Part shown: one piece after another, positions 1 through 17,250 of the stretch
How positions within the stretch are numbered: position 1 is the stretch's first letter
Layout: each line of letters begins with the position of its first letter
Assembly: GCA_018105865.1 (NCBI GenBank)
Contig: CM030833.1
Span: forward strand, 15,385,881 to 15,449,880
Length of the DNA: 64,000 nucleotides
Source of the DNA: Metaphire vulgaris
Lineage: Eukaryota > Annelida > Clitellata > Crassiclitellata > Megascolecidae
Direction: 5' to 3'
Made by a program: the position numbers and the translations under genes
Notes under the pieces: model-generated
Told to the model about the DNA's origin: nothing
Database searches by the model: none
Seen by the model: only the letters and a program-made list of their open reading frames with translations

Positions 1-115
1 TTCATAAAATTTCATTCTTTTCAGGATAAGCTTGGGATACGATCAGAATACGCTCTTTCTGTCTCTGTCTGCTTGTCTGTGTCTGTCTGTCTCTGTCTGT
101 GTCTGTCTGTCTTTG

Positions 116-149
<34 letters not shown>

Positions 150-785
150 ACTCTTATCACTGTCAACCTCCCAATGCATTGATGCAATCCATCATACCTG
201 CATTCATCGGACGCCTTGTGTTTGAGTTCATCTCATAATCTTATCTACTCTTTCATCAGTACTCAAAACTCTTTGTTCAAGTATTCCTTAACACGAATTT
301 CTTGCGTTTCCCTATTTAGCCTACTTCTATTCCAGTTGACCGCTGTGTGAATATAGGGCTGCACCAATTTAGAAGCGCCAAACAATATTCTTCGTAGAAT
401 TATCATCTATTCGGGCTCTGCGTATTCGATTGTGTTTATGGGCGTTTACTGATAGAAAATAAATTGTTTTCTACCTGAGATTCGTAGATTTCCTTTCTTT
501 CTATTTTCAGTTTACTCAGGTTCGTTTTTCATGACGTCATCGGTAGAACGAAGCGACAGAAATTCAGCAGGGACACAGAGACAGAGGGAGACAGATAGAC
601 AGACATACAGACAGGCAAAGACAGACAATCGGAAAACGAGGACAAAGTGAGGAGAGTGTCACGTGCTTATCTATGCGCCCCTCGGAGATCAAAGATCCGC
701 TCAATTTCTTTTTCCAAACAGTAAATATATCTCATTCCAGAAATGTATACAACTATACATAATGAATGTTTCTTCTCTCGAAAGA
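1..785. other. No gene seen; CTGT-rich repeat and CRE-like site
   Basis: A CTGT/CTCT-rich tract at 58-150 and a matching CAGA-rich purine tract at 575-630 could pair with each other. TGACGTCA lies near 532. No coding signal. Confidence 0.6.
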
Positions 786-1500
786 CGCAGATGGCGCCAA
801 GGGTGGCGTCGGCGGCGTCGGCGGCGGCAGAGTCAGAGGTCGTCCCTCTTAGCCCTACGGCAGCCGAGGCGGGCGGCGGTGGCGGCTGGGGTCTCTCCTC
901 GCGGTCCCTGGCGTCGGTGGCGGCGCCAGCAAAGACAGCTGCGATGTCGGGTCGATGGCTGCTGCTGCTGCTGCTGGGGCCGTCCGTTCGTTGGTTCGAT
1001 GCCCAAGTGGCAGCGCAGTTAACCTCTGAGGTCCTCGACGCCGTCACCGATCGTCCTTTCGCTCGTCGCGCGGTCGCTGCTGAGCCCGCGGTCTTCCTTC
1101 CGAGTGCTCGACGGCGCCGGCGACGCCAACCACCTCTCGACCCGTGTACGGCCTCTCCTTCTCTTTCTTCTTCTCCTTCTCCTGCTTCTCCTCCTCCTCC
1201 TCCTCCTCCTCCTATTCGTCCTGTTTCTATCTGACGAACCGCAGCGTCGACGACCTTCGACCTCCGTCCTCTTATTATCACGCCATCGTCATGGCGACGG
1301 GGCTCAGATAGGTTGTCACCTTTACCCCGGGCGGGGCGACTGACTTTGCCGCTCGCCAGAGGCCATGCGAGTCACTGTGGGAGGGCCGCGAACGCAGGAC
1401 TTGACGCGATTGGTCGCTGCGCCGGGATGGGCGTGGCTGAGAATGATCGACAGGCGGTTGGGCCCCGACATCAGTTCGGCGGAGGTGCGTCCTCTGAGTG
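786..1500. promoter_or_regulatory. CpG-rich stretch, possible promoter or 5' exon
   Basis: This is among the most GC- and CpG-rich parts of a mostly AT-rich window. It contains GGCGTCGGCGG repeats, an ATTGG (CCAAT) box near 1409, a GGGCGTGGC box near 1429, and a gtgcgt donor after GGCGGAG at about 1483. Several ORFs overlap on both strands, but they are low-complexity (Arg, Gly, Ala, Leu, Pro runs) and I recognise no protein in them. A CRE-like TGACGTCA lies at about 532. It may be the 5' end of a gene on either strand. Confidence 0.35.
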
Positions 1501-1969
1501 TCGTTTGGGATTCAGTTGAATCAGTTCCTTTAGTTCCTCTGCGATTGATAACATTAAAAATCGATGAAAATCTCAGCAGACGGAAGTGAAGGAAAGCCTT
1601 TGTTTTCGTCTCAATTAAGAAAACATCAAAATAACGAAGTATTTGTGGAGTTAAAGGTTAGACGATTTCTAGTTCTCTCTCAGGATAAAAATGGCGAAGC
1701 TAGCGTAGGCCCTACGGTCTGCGGCAACTGATTCATCAACCGAGCCAATCTTATTTGGAAAAAGAGGGCGAGTCTCAACATTCTGGAACTTTTTGATTGT
1801 TGTTCCAAGAAGTAGCAGAAGATAATAGGTCTACGCCAATGAACAGTAGGACTAAGTTACGCTTTCGTTTAGGCCTACATTCTGAAATAATTCAATAGGC
1901 TTGGCGTCCGCTGGTGTCTGATATTACTTTTAGCATTTCTTCCCATTCTTACATAATTAGAGTCGTGTA

Positions 1970-2410
1970 CATGGGAGGGGGCGCCACGAGCCAAATATTG
2001 GGTGGGTGGGCCAACATGGCAGGTTGCCAGTTAGCAACATGAATTTGGCCAATTCAATTACCTTACCTCCAATGTGCATGCCTGGAGCCCTCAGCCCTGG
2101 ACCCATTCCCTTTCCTTCCCGTCCAGGCGTCCTTACAGTTAAACGTCCTTCCCCTCCAATGTCAATTCCCCCGAATGGGAGATAGTGTTGTATAGAAATT
2201 TGAATTTTTTAAACAAAATATCACCATGTGTTTATGACATGGAATAATAATATTACTGATATAATATAAACTGTTAAACAGCACAAGCATGCAGCGTCAA
2301 GACAGCGCATAGAGAATTCTCGCCGTTACGATCAATCGATCATTGAAAAACACACAGTTATAATTATGGTTATATAAATATAATAATTTTTATTGGTCTT
2401 CCACATCTGT

Positions 2411-2465
<55 letters not shown>

Positions 2466-2628
2466 CAATATTATGATGCCAATATATTGCGGATCTGCGG
2501 CTATTAGTTCCACGAAACATTGTAATATGGCCACTTGAAATTGGGTGAGCCAAACACATTATAGCCCATTGGGCCTAAATATTGGGTGGGCCATGGCCCA
2601 CCTGGCCCACCATGTTACGCCACGCATG
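1970..2628. mobile_element. hAT-like non-autonomous element, 8-bp target duplication GTCGTGTA
   Basis: Target duplication GTCGTGTA occurs at 1962-1969 and 2629-2636. The ends are CATGGGAGGGGGCGCCACG and GTTACGCCACGCATG. It contains a TA repeat (2414-2463), GGGTGGGCC motifs and no transposase. Confidence 0.65.
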
Positions 2629-3023
2629 GTCGTGTAATAAAGTAATGATGCACTAAAGGACTTATATAGCGCCTCCTTATTACTACTAAGAGTCATTTTC
2701 CTGAACTCTTGCCGATTGTCCTCATCTCGCCTATTTGAATTTGATCACACCTGACGGTCGCTGTTAATATAAAAATATTGATAGACCATTATGTGGGAGG
2801 GGAAACTATTATAAAAATCGAGTGTGGTACTACTACTAGTAAGAGGGAAAAGGGAGAATTCCTGGTCACTGCTTGCTCCTCTCCACTGATCCACTTTATG
2901 CATATTAAGAAGGGGACATTTCATGCTGTTATTGACTTATTTAACTAACTACGGTAACTTAGCAAAATGAAACAAATCAAATTCTTTCACCCCACTTATG
3001 TAACCCTCAAACACCATCCTGGA

Positions 3024-3111
<88 letters not shown>

Positions 3112-5708
3112 CCGTTGTTGTCTTTTTTTAGGTGTAGTTTATTAATTAATATGTAGCGTCGGGGTTGGCGGTCGCCACGGGCGCAAAATCTGTGGAGAGC
3201 CGTCTCTGGGTTCAGTGTATGTTTTTAATTTTGCTAGAATTTATCTCGTGCTATTTCTTTTTCACATTATTTTATTCGACAGACAATGAGTCTGTTCGTG
3301 ATTATGGTCTATTGACCAATCTATTAATTTTTGGACAAAAGCAGATTCTGACTTTAAGCAAAAATTCGATCTCTGTTCTAAAGTATGTATACAGTCAACG
3401 TTTCGTAAGATTGATAATATTGTCGTTTATTGTTCTATTTACCAGAATTCTTAATCAACTCTAAGAACGACGTTCTGCTGGATTATTTCGTATCCAATCG
3501 GAATGACCCCAGGATCAATCTATCCATCCGTCCACACATCCATCTATCCGTCGTTCCTGGTTGTAAATTGTGCAGAAGTTTGCATTTCTATACAGGACGC
3601 CGTTGAACTCTATTTCCTGGCAATGGCGGCTCCAGCCAGAGACGTAGCTAGGCATGGGCTTGGGGAGGGGGGCTCAACCCCCCAAACCTGAAGCTAGCCC
3701 CCTCCCCAATGAATTCAAGCCCAAATGGCGTTGCGGGCTCAAAAGTTTGGTTGGTGCAGTTAACGCAGTCTTGAGTGATCAGCACCCATAACAACAATAA
3801 TTTTACGACCTAATGGTAATGATTTCGTGGTGTCATTATAATTTGCTATGGGGCTGTACTGCTGTGGGCAGCGAGCCAATAATTTTCTGCCATGAAGTTC
3901 ATTAAAACATGCCTTCGTAACGAAACTGATGGCGATGATCACCGGAGTGACTTGGCAATTCTGTTTGTTCACAAGAATCGTACATTTGATATTGAAAAGC
4001 TCATAAACTCCTTCGCTGAACGACTGGATATATAGGCAAGCTAAGTTCTATTAAATGCAGCATTATAATTTGAGGCCAGAAGCAATTGTACAAGACCTAT
4101 AAATGAACAATGATAGTTTTGGATGTCTGTTAATTGCTCTGGCTTAGCTAGCCTACTGCTTTTTAACTAGTAACTGTGATTTGAAGATTTCATTGGCAAT
4201 TTAGTTGTTTGCTGTCTACTTTTTGTCGCTTTTTGTCACTTGTGAGTTGTGACACTGAATTTACAGCGGTTTTATGGTTCATCCATATAGTACGTATACG
4301 CACTGAGATGGAGGGATAGGATTTTTGAGATTTTCCTATGTACGCTATGTGCAACAGGGGGGAGGGGGTTGAAAATATGCCGTTTTTGCATAATCGAAGC
4401 AGATTAATTTGAAATTGACTTAAGCAAAAGAAATTACAGACATGGAACCTATTGATGCCAGACCTGTGATTTTGTGTCCAAAATGCTCTAAAACACACGT
4501 ACGAGCATCTACAATTTCCAAAAAAATTTCGGGGGAGAAACCCTCGACCCCATTCCAAGAGAGGCCACGTCTAACGCGGCTGGAAAGCGTCTAACGCAAG
4601 GGAATGGGAGGGAAAGGGGAGGGCATGGGCGCCCCCAGATAATTTTTCAACAGGGGCAAACACATAATGGTCACGAGTACGCCACATAAATTTTTCCAAG
4701 AGGGGCAACACACACATTTGAGCACAATGGTCACGGTTAATATTTTAGCAAGGTTTTCAAATTTCAATGTGAAATATTTGTATTTGCATTTCCAGGGCCC
4801 CCTTCTTACTCTAATGTGCGGGTACCCATGGAAGGGAGTGACGCTTGGGTTTCAGCCCCCCAAACCTAAAATCCTGGCTACGTCCATGGCTCAGCATTTG
4901 GAAAGTGGCGGGGCCTTGGGGCGGCAACTTCTAAGAATGGGGCCAACAACTTTCATAAACCGCACATACAGAATGCGTGCACTAAAGCATGGGGCCCATT
5001 GGGGTGGGGAGTCATTCAATAATTCAATAAGGGGCACGGGCCTCCGGGACCTCGCTGTGGAGCCGTCTCTGTTTTATGGATTTGCATTTTCGTTTTGGAT
5101 GAAATGCTTTTTGGATGAAATGCTGAAGGTTTCAAGACTATTGGAATGATCGATTGCTTATAATGTCTCGCTCTTCTGACTAAGCGAGTCATTTACTGCC
5201 AAAAGCTAGAAATTAGTTTGTAATTCAGTCGCTAGGAACCGCCTGTATATTATAATAACACAAGTAAAGAACGAGATTGGTTACATGGCTCAGTGGCGTC
5301 TGTTCCTCCCGCCGATTAGCACAGAACACCCACCTATTATTGGAGAAACTCTCCAATTTTACAAATTCAGAACCAGTTTCCATTGCAGCAAACCCCCATT
5401 TTAGACGTCATGGGATGTCGTTACCCCAGCCTCAACATTGACAAAAGCCCCTGGTTAGGCTATTGGACAAGAAATATATGCCCTTTAGGGCCTTTCCTAG
5501 TTCCCTTAAATATCCATTAAATACTTACATGAAAATAAGAGTATACCACATGCATAATTTTGCAAGTGAAAACGTAGCCGTTGGATTTTTAAAAAAGTAA
5601 GCTTGAATTCGTTAAGAGTGTTTGAGTGTTGTTCTCAGGATCCAGGCGACAGTTCCTATGTGCTCCGTAGCGAATTATCCGAATCTTCAGACATACGCAA
5701 CACGCGCA

Positions 5709-5739
<31 letters not shown>

Positions 5740-7049
5740 CTGAAACCAGCGCATTACTGTCGACTAAATGAACTGAGCAGGACAAAGTTTACGAATTGGA
5801 CCACCTCACCTGTGAATATTGTCATAAAATCAACGTTGTCTGAATTCTGAAGACGAAACAGCTAGAGGACGGCTGTTTATGCCAAGCGCTAAAATTAAAA
5901 GCGTCGAAATAAATAAGCGGTGTAAAAATCGCGCTCGTGGAGTGAGTCCCAGTGCTTTTTTCTGCCGGAACGGCGTTCTGGAACCTTTTCTCTCGAATTT
6001 TATGAATTTTAAATTTATATTAATTAAGTTAAATTATTATAAATATTTTTTATAGTTTTTCCATGCTGCGAATTATTGTAATTATTTTAATAGCTTTTCC
6101 AGGTTGTAACTGGCTATAACTTATGATCTGTTAACTTATATTACAGAAGTTTAATCATTTATACATAAAGATGCGTTCCGGTACCTTTTTTAAGAAAAAA
6201 AGCACTGGGGTGACCAATTTCTGACTCAGCATGGCGCAAACACGATTCGAATAGATTCGCTCAGCCATTCTTTCATTTTTTTAGAATTCTTTAGTTCCTA
6301 GATCTAATCGTCAGTGCGATGATTGCATATTTGAGAACAAAGGACTAGAGCACTAGAAGTCACTTAGTGGGCCTACATACCTATTGACATCTTTTAAGGC
6401 GACCTTCTACTGTTTCCTGACAATTGTTTCACATTGTTGTTTTTAAAACTTTCAAATAAACAAAAATAACACAACATAGGCCTAATTTAAATGATGAAGA
6501 AGTACGATTAATATCAGACACATCATTATTGATATATATATTTCAATATTATTATTACAACGACGACACAGTGACGATTATGATGACGATGGCAATGATG
6601 ACGATGCAAGAATAATATAAAATCTCTAATATTCTAATATTCGGAAGTATCAGTCGCCGTTATCTCGAGCCTTCCACAAAAGATGAAGTCGATGCCGACA
6701 ATATTAGCCCTGAGTGGGTGAAAGGAAACAAACGATGGGCGATAGACGTCGTTTCTTCAACGTAGATTAAAAAGTTTCAGCTGTCGCTGAATTTCCATTC
6801 AGCTCTAGCAACTGAATTATGATTTCTTTAATTTAGGACTTAGGCATATATATTTACGAAGACAACGAATTGCAACACGATCATTCGCAAGAGGGCAGAT
6901 TCAGTCACAAGATTTCGAATTCTTCGACTAATATATCAAAATTTTAAATAAATCACTTAAAACCAGTATGTTGTACTTTTCATACACAGCAGTTGACGAA
7001 ATAAAAGTCAAAGTAAAAGACTTTTATATTTCCATTGATACACTGAACC
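2629..7049. other. Gene-free tract with decayed repeats
   Basis: The parts at 3632-3720 and 4560-5075 carry CAGAGACGTAGCTAGG, GGGGAGGGGGGCTCAA and GGAGCCGTCTCTG fragments of hAT-like MITEs. The rest is AT-rich unique DNA with a GT run at 5717-5740. Confidence 0.6.
2997..3120. repeat. ATC trinucleotide repeat
   Basis: ATC run at 3027-3110. The ORF just after it (3165-3464) is AT-rich, lacks any recognised domain and is treated as chance. Confidence 0.95.
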
Positions 7050-7387
7050 CAGTGGCGTAGCGAGGCAAAGTGCCGCTTGGGGCGAAAATAAAAAGTGCCG
7101 CCTCCGAAAAATATAACTTCCAAAAACTCTCCAAAATTCTCGAAAAGCAAAAAAGATCTTCGCATTTTGTAAAATAAAAACACTTTTATCTATAAAACCC
7201 GAAAATGCCGCCCCTGTTGCCGCATTCCACCCTCATTCAACTTCCTAAAAATCTTGACAAGCAAAAAAGTCCCATTTTTAGCAAAATACATGCATAAAAA
7301 ACCCGAAAATATCCTAAAATGCCGCCCCTAGAGCAAGTGCCGCCTGGGGCTGTTCGCCCTCACTGCTCCTCCCTCGCTACGCCACTG
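7050..7387. mobile_element. hAT-like MITE, CAGTGGCGTAGC ends, duplication ACTGAACC
   Basis: Ends CAGTGGCGTAGCGAGG and CTCGCTACGCCACTG, flanked by ACTGAACC on both sides. The interior has repeated TGCCGCCCC-type motifs and no coding capacity. Confidence 0.85.
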
Positions 7388-7905
7388 ACTGAACCTCATA
7401 ACCAACTGCAGATAAATAAATTGACTGCGGCCATATAAAGAGCAAGGCATCTGAACGTTTTTGAGAGTGCCAAGCAAAAACCCGCGTCTGCGCATCACGA
7501 GTTAGAATTTCTAAAACTAATAAAGATTACGGACAGAAGGCTACTTCGCCAGCTGGTAACGAACCTTCACGTTTCAATTTTGCCACGCGTAAACTTGGAC
7601 GAAAAGAGGTGGAGGAGAGGTCAACCCCTATATGCCTTTCTCCCTTCTCAGCATAGTCTCTCAAAAGTCTGGGAAGGGAGGGGCTCGAGCTCAGCTGCCC
7701 AGTAAAGTCTACTTTTCATCAGCACCGACTCTCCCGAGCATTCAAAGCCATTCTCGTTTATAAAGAAGACACTTTTCTGACGAATCAAAGAGTTGTCTCC
7801 AAAATTTTGTCAGGAAATTTACATGCATCGGCCAGACAGAAAAGTCCATAGAAATTTTCGCAAATCGACGCTCTCGATTCTAGACTCTCTTCGCTTACGG
7901 CAGCC

Positions 7906-8100
7906 CAGAGATGTCCATGGGTTGGGTTGGGTTGGATTGAGTTGGGTTGGGTTAGAAAAAGTCATGGTTTAAGAAACTGCAATGTATTACAGTGGGTTGG
8001 GTTGGGTCAAGTAAACCTATTATCGGCATGGGTTGTTGGGTTGGAGATTTGATGGGTTGAGTTGGATTGGGTTCTAAAAATGGATCCATGGACATCTCTG
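7906..8100. mobile_element. hAT-like MITE with GGGTTG interior
   Basis: Ends CAGAGATGTCCATGGGTTGG and CCATGGACATCTCTG; flanks CGGCAGCC and CGGCAGTC (7 of 8 identical). The interior is a degenerate TTGGG repeat resembling telomere DNA, but it is an interspersed element. Relatives lie at 32122-32187 and 62389-62633. Confidence 0.8.
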
Positions 8101-8214
8101 CGGCAGTCCTCTGGATGCGTTATATCTAGTCAAGTCAGTTGAAGTCACCGCGGTGCTACTGTAGCTGATGACTTATGGCATTTGATGGTGGAGGTCGCAC
8201 GATCCTATTTGCAG

Positions 8215-8404
8215 CAGTGGCGTAGTGAGCGTATACCCGACCCCCGGGGTCAAGGTGTATAGATGGCGCCCTCAACCTTCAGAAAGCCCTGACGAGCAGA
8301 AAAAGGTAGTCGCATATTTATTTTACTAACCCAAAACCCGATTCTGGCCCCCCACCCCGGCTCCCGGAGGCGGCTGCCTCTCCCCGCCCCCTGCTACGCC
8401 ACTG
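8215..8404. mobile_element. hAT-like MITE, duplication ATTTGCAG
   Basis: Ends CAGTGGCGTAGTGAGC and GCTACGCCACTG, with ATTTGCAG on both sides. Same family as 7050-7387. Confidence 0.85.
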
Positions 8405-9060
8405 ATTTGCAGACTAGCAGCGTCTTGTGGCATAGTACCGACACAGTTCTCGTAATATCTGGACGGCAGTGACGACACTGCATCTATATAGCCAACTAAC
8501 CATCAACTATAATTATACTTAAGTCACATTCGGTGTGTCCACATGGATAGGAACCTTGGACCCGTCGACTGATTGTATCGCAGAACAGTCTCGTTGTTAG
8601 ACTTCAGTGCTGTACAGTGTACTAGGACGCAGTGAACGCGTGACTCCGTATAGGCCTATAGACTCGGTGATCTTTACTGGTTACGGGTTTCAGGGCGCAT
8701 TGAATCTAAGTCGTTACTGGTCTGCACCGTGTATAGGCCGAGGTCGTATACGTATCTTGAACTACGGCATGTTGTTGAACTTGAAGGACTACTCCATGCA
8801 GGCGATAGTATCACGATACACTGGCTGACCCACAGATGGCGTTTATCAACTGTGGACGATCGTGCCTTTCCAGTGGAAGCGGCAAGTAGACCTATCTGGT
8901 GCATTCTGCCGATATCAATTCAGCTGTCGTCATCAGTTTCAGTATTCAGACATTTAAAAACGCATTGATTTCGTCTCAGTTACCAGCAGTGGGTGTTTTA
9001 CTGGCACCTCGCTGATTTACGGTGCTCTGCTCACGTTTTGGTCGATATGCCACATAAACC

Positions 9061-9061
<1 letters not shown>

Positions 9062-9119
<58 letters not shown>

Positions 9120-9210
9120 TCGACGAATATCCGTGACACTCCAGAGATTTAACGCAGTCGCCTTCCACGGAACTTTCACATAATAATAATAATAATAATA
9201 ATTAATTATT

Positions 9211-9298
<88 letters not shown>
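9062..9298. repeat. TAA and TTA repeats in inverted order
   Basis: A TAA run (9062-9119), then a short unique part with a second TAA run (9181-9201) and a TTA run (9218-9298). The last two can pair as a long hairpin. Confidence 0.93.
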
Positions 9299-9545
9299 CG
9301 GGAGTTTACTGGTACTCAACGGAAAGAAAGGCTACTATGGAAAGGCTGTCGACGCCCTCACCTCTTAATTTTTCTGTAAGGTCGTTGAGGCTTTTGGGCA
9401 ACCAGTGTCTTTTTACTTGAGGATAAATAGGACAAATTTTCTTTAAATCCTGTCTTATATCGTTAATGCATTTACTATAAGCTGATAACTTCGTCGAATA
9501 ACTATATATATAGGCCCTAAGCTTCAGTGAGCGAATGAGTGAATG

Positions 9546-10862
<1,317 letters not shown>

Positions 10863-10891
10863 TAATAGATTGATAGATTGATAGAGAGAAT

Positions 10892-10927
<36 letters not shown>

Positions 10928-10998
10928 GACAGAGACAGACAGAGAGGGAGAAACAGAGAGACAGAGAGAACCAGAAGCAGAGACAGAGACAGGCTGCA

Positions 10999-12624
10999 CA
11001 TGGACTTCGTCTATGCATCATAAACCTTGTTGTTAAGCAATTAATTAGCCTCTGAGTATTCCGCGTGGGTCCTTATACGAAATGTCAAAAATCACGTGAC
11101 TTTATTGTTGAGATCTGCTTTGTCTAAGTGTCTCGATCGATGACAATAGACTTAGGGTCGACATTACTTTGCCAATGCGATCAAATGATATTGTCTCTTG
11201 TCATAATAAAAAGCATTCAGTTTCGCCACATAAAACAGGGTAATTAATCATCGTCGTCGTCATCATCATCGTCGTCGTCATCATCATCGTCGTCATCATC
11301 ATCATCATCATCATGTTAGTCGTCGTCGCCGTTGTCTTAATCGTCAGTCGATGGGATCTGGTGGCTATTTTTCGAGCACCCCCTCCGCCCCACTCTCCGA
11401 AAGCCTTTTATGATGCTAAGGCAGTTTATGGCATATGATATCAAATGATTCACAATGGAGTCAACTCCGAGGTTTGCATCATCTGCCTCTTCTTTTACCA
11501 GCTGTTTCTGCCCTCGGCCCATCGGCCTTCAACAGGCTAATACAGGCCTACTAATAAGGCTAATTCCCACGAAGGAAGGCCAGTAGGCGGCCATTGCTCG
11601 TCAGATGAACAGACGCTGATGAGAAGCCTTTGATAGGAAAGTACCGGTAGTCGTCCGACAGCTTCATCACAATCGTCGTCGTTGCTGACGTCGTCGTCGT
11701 CATCATCATCATCATCAGCAGCAGCAGCAGTCAAGACAGAAGTAGATGCTGCAGCAGCGGGTAAGCAGTGCGTGTGGCTTTCTTGGCGATGCCCGTTTCT
11801 TATCTACATCTTGTTCCTGCAATCGATGGATGGGTTTTTTGGCAGAGTTTAAGTGAGCAGCAAATGTGAAATGATAAAATACGGTACAGGTTTACGTGCA
11901 GTGATCGATGAATTGGGCAGAAGTTGCAATCGCGAAACTTTTAGTCTGAAAACAACTATGAATGTTTAGACATATAGGACCTAATTTCTACCTATCTGAT
12001 AATTTCGATTATGAAGGACATGTCACTGTAAGGCAGAGATAGAAGCCGTTTCATGGCCTCAAAATCCGTTATTAAAGAACTTCAGGTTAGCGCCTAAAAT
12101 TTTTCGTGACATTGGCCGAATGAGAGGGCGATTGCCAACATTTCCATGATGACCGCCTTCCACAGAATAAGCCCCCGCTATTCATAGCTGAATCGACTGG
12201 TTGAGCGCTTGATCAAACGTTTTTGTCACTGAGGTTTGAACTTCATGTCCCAGAGCTATTGACCGCTGACCGGCAGGGGATCCCTGTCGCTAGCCACTGG
12301 ATCACTATGCCACACTTATAACACGACGCCACGCTCAAAGTTCAATAATAAAACGTACATCGATCTAGAAAGAGCTCAACATTAGCAGATAACGTTTTCA
12401 AACAAACTGCTTTGGAGCGTTAAGTACGAATGCCTAAAAATATTCGACGGCGGGAAATATCATGGCACATGACAATGTAGCACGGCTGTGACGGACCAAT
12501 CGTATATGCCATTAGGGCAACGAGTGCACGCTATCGGAATAGCTAAGTGACGAGCCATCTCTGTTAGCATGATTAATTGTTGGCGCTTCACACGAGCAAA
12601 GCAAACAAAGGGGATGATGAATCT
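10999..12624. other. Gene-free tract
   Basis: Between the GATA array and the 12625 element I see only TCG/TCA repeats and unique DNA with short chance ORFs. Confidence 0.6.
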
Positions 12625-13144
12625 CAGTGATGGGCAACTAAGTAAAAGACATTAGTTAAACTATAACTAAATTTAAACTAAAAATAAGTAGTTAAGCTTT
12701 TAGTTGCAAACTAACTTTCTAAAATAGTTAACTAAACTAAAAAATATAGTTAAACTTTTCGCAACTAATTTTACAATTATTTCTTAGGTATCAGGTATGT
12801 TCATGCAAACATAGACGATGCTCGCAACATGAACATATCAGTCAATGAACCATTGAAATCATTAATTATTGTCTTTTTAATATTTAAGTCTTAGTCTAGA
12901 ATGCAGGAACACAAGTTTGTTTGGAAAAAATTACCCAGAAAAGAATAGATTGAAGAGGGACTGTTATTGAGAATTCGGGACACCAACTAAAATTTTTAGT
13001 TAAACTATTTAGTTACTAACTAAAATTTTTCAGTTAAACTATCATTTTAACTAAACTATTTATATTTAATTAAACTATGGAGATAACTAAAAATATTTAA
13101 ACTTTTAGTTAGCAACTAATTAGTTAACTAGTTGCCCGTCACTG
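12625..13144. mobile_element. hAT-like element, CAGTGATGGGCAACTA ends
   Basis: Ends CAGTGATGGGCAACTAAG and CTAGTTGCCCGTCACTG. The interior is dominated by AGTTAAACTA and AACTAAA motifs on both strands, giving extensive self-complementarity. The flanking duplication is poor. No transposase. Confidence 0.65.
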
Positions 13145-13426
13145 ATGATGATGATGATGATGACGACGACGACGACGACGATGATGACGATACCCGAGGA
13201 TGATGACGACGAGGATGAAGAAGAAGAAAATGATGATGATTTCGATTGAGCAGATTTCGACATACTGAGAACACATTGGGCGAACAAAGTAGGGTCTAAT
13301 AACAGACAACTGCATCCTTGTACAAATTCGTCGGTTAAGACGATGACTTAGAAAACAACAGATCATTGCCACTCAGGGCCGCGCTCTCTCTCCTCCCCTC
13401 TCCTCCCCCATCTCCATCTTCTCCCC

Positions 13427-13460
<34 letters not shown>

Positions 13461-13725
13461 GCATGAATATAGGCTAGCATATATCATTGCCACCCAGGGC
13501 TGACGCTCTCTTTCTCGTGAAAGAAATTTAATAACAACTCTGGCATATACTGGCTTAATAGAAATCAAATGTGGGTAACTTGTTATATATGAGAAACCGA
13601 ATGCGTTCAGCGCCGCAAAGAACCCAAAGAACACATTGCCATTTACGAAATTAATCGAATATTTGGCAAACAACGAATGGAAACTCTTTATTATTTTATT
13701 TAATGATAAGCTCTGCAGATAGAAG

Positions 13726-16966
<3,241 letters not shown>

Positions 16967-17250
16967 CAGAGGCGTAGCGAGGGTATCTGGCGTCCGGGGG
17001 CAAGGTGTATTGTTGGCGCCCCGACAACAAACTGGTGATAAGCAAAAAAGGTCATCACCTGCGTTCTCTCGGCGCCCCCTCAACTCTTTGCAGCGCCCCT
17101 CTCCCTATGCTCCTGACGAGCTGATGAGCAAAAAAGTCGTCGCAATTGCTTCTTATTTATTTAGCTAACCCCCCAAAACCCGATTTTGGCGCCCCCTCAC
17201 CTCGGCACCTCTGGGCATATGCCCCCTGCTACCTCCTCGCTACACCTCTG
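16967..17250. mobile_element. hAT-like MITE, CAGAGGCGTAGCGAGG ends
   Basis: Ends CAGAGGCGTAGCGAGG and CCTCGCTACACCTCTG; flanks GATCTCGG and GAGCTCTG (6 of 8 identical). It contains GGCGCCCC motifs shared with 20937-21126. The block at 18010-18300 appears related but has lost clear ends. Confidence 0.7.

Noticed and set aside
667..1281. 204-codon minus-strand and 163-codon plus-strand ORFs
   Set aside because: Both are low-complexity products of CpG-rich trinucleotide repeats, overlap each other and match no family I know.
3165..3464. 99-codon plus-strand ORF with hydrophobic stretches
   Set aside because: AT-rich, no splice or start support and no recognisable domain; hydrophobicity follows from T-rich codons.
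7917..8090. Telomere-like GGGTTG repeat, possible telomere remnant
   Set aside because: It is degenerate, bounded by inverted ends and a target duplication, and the same element recurs at 32122 and 62389.
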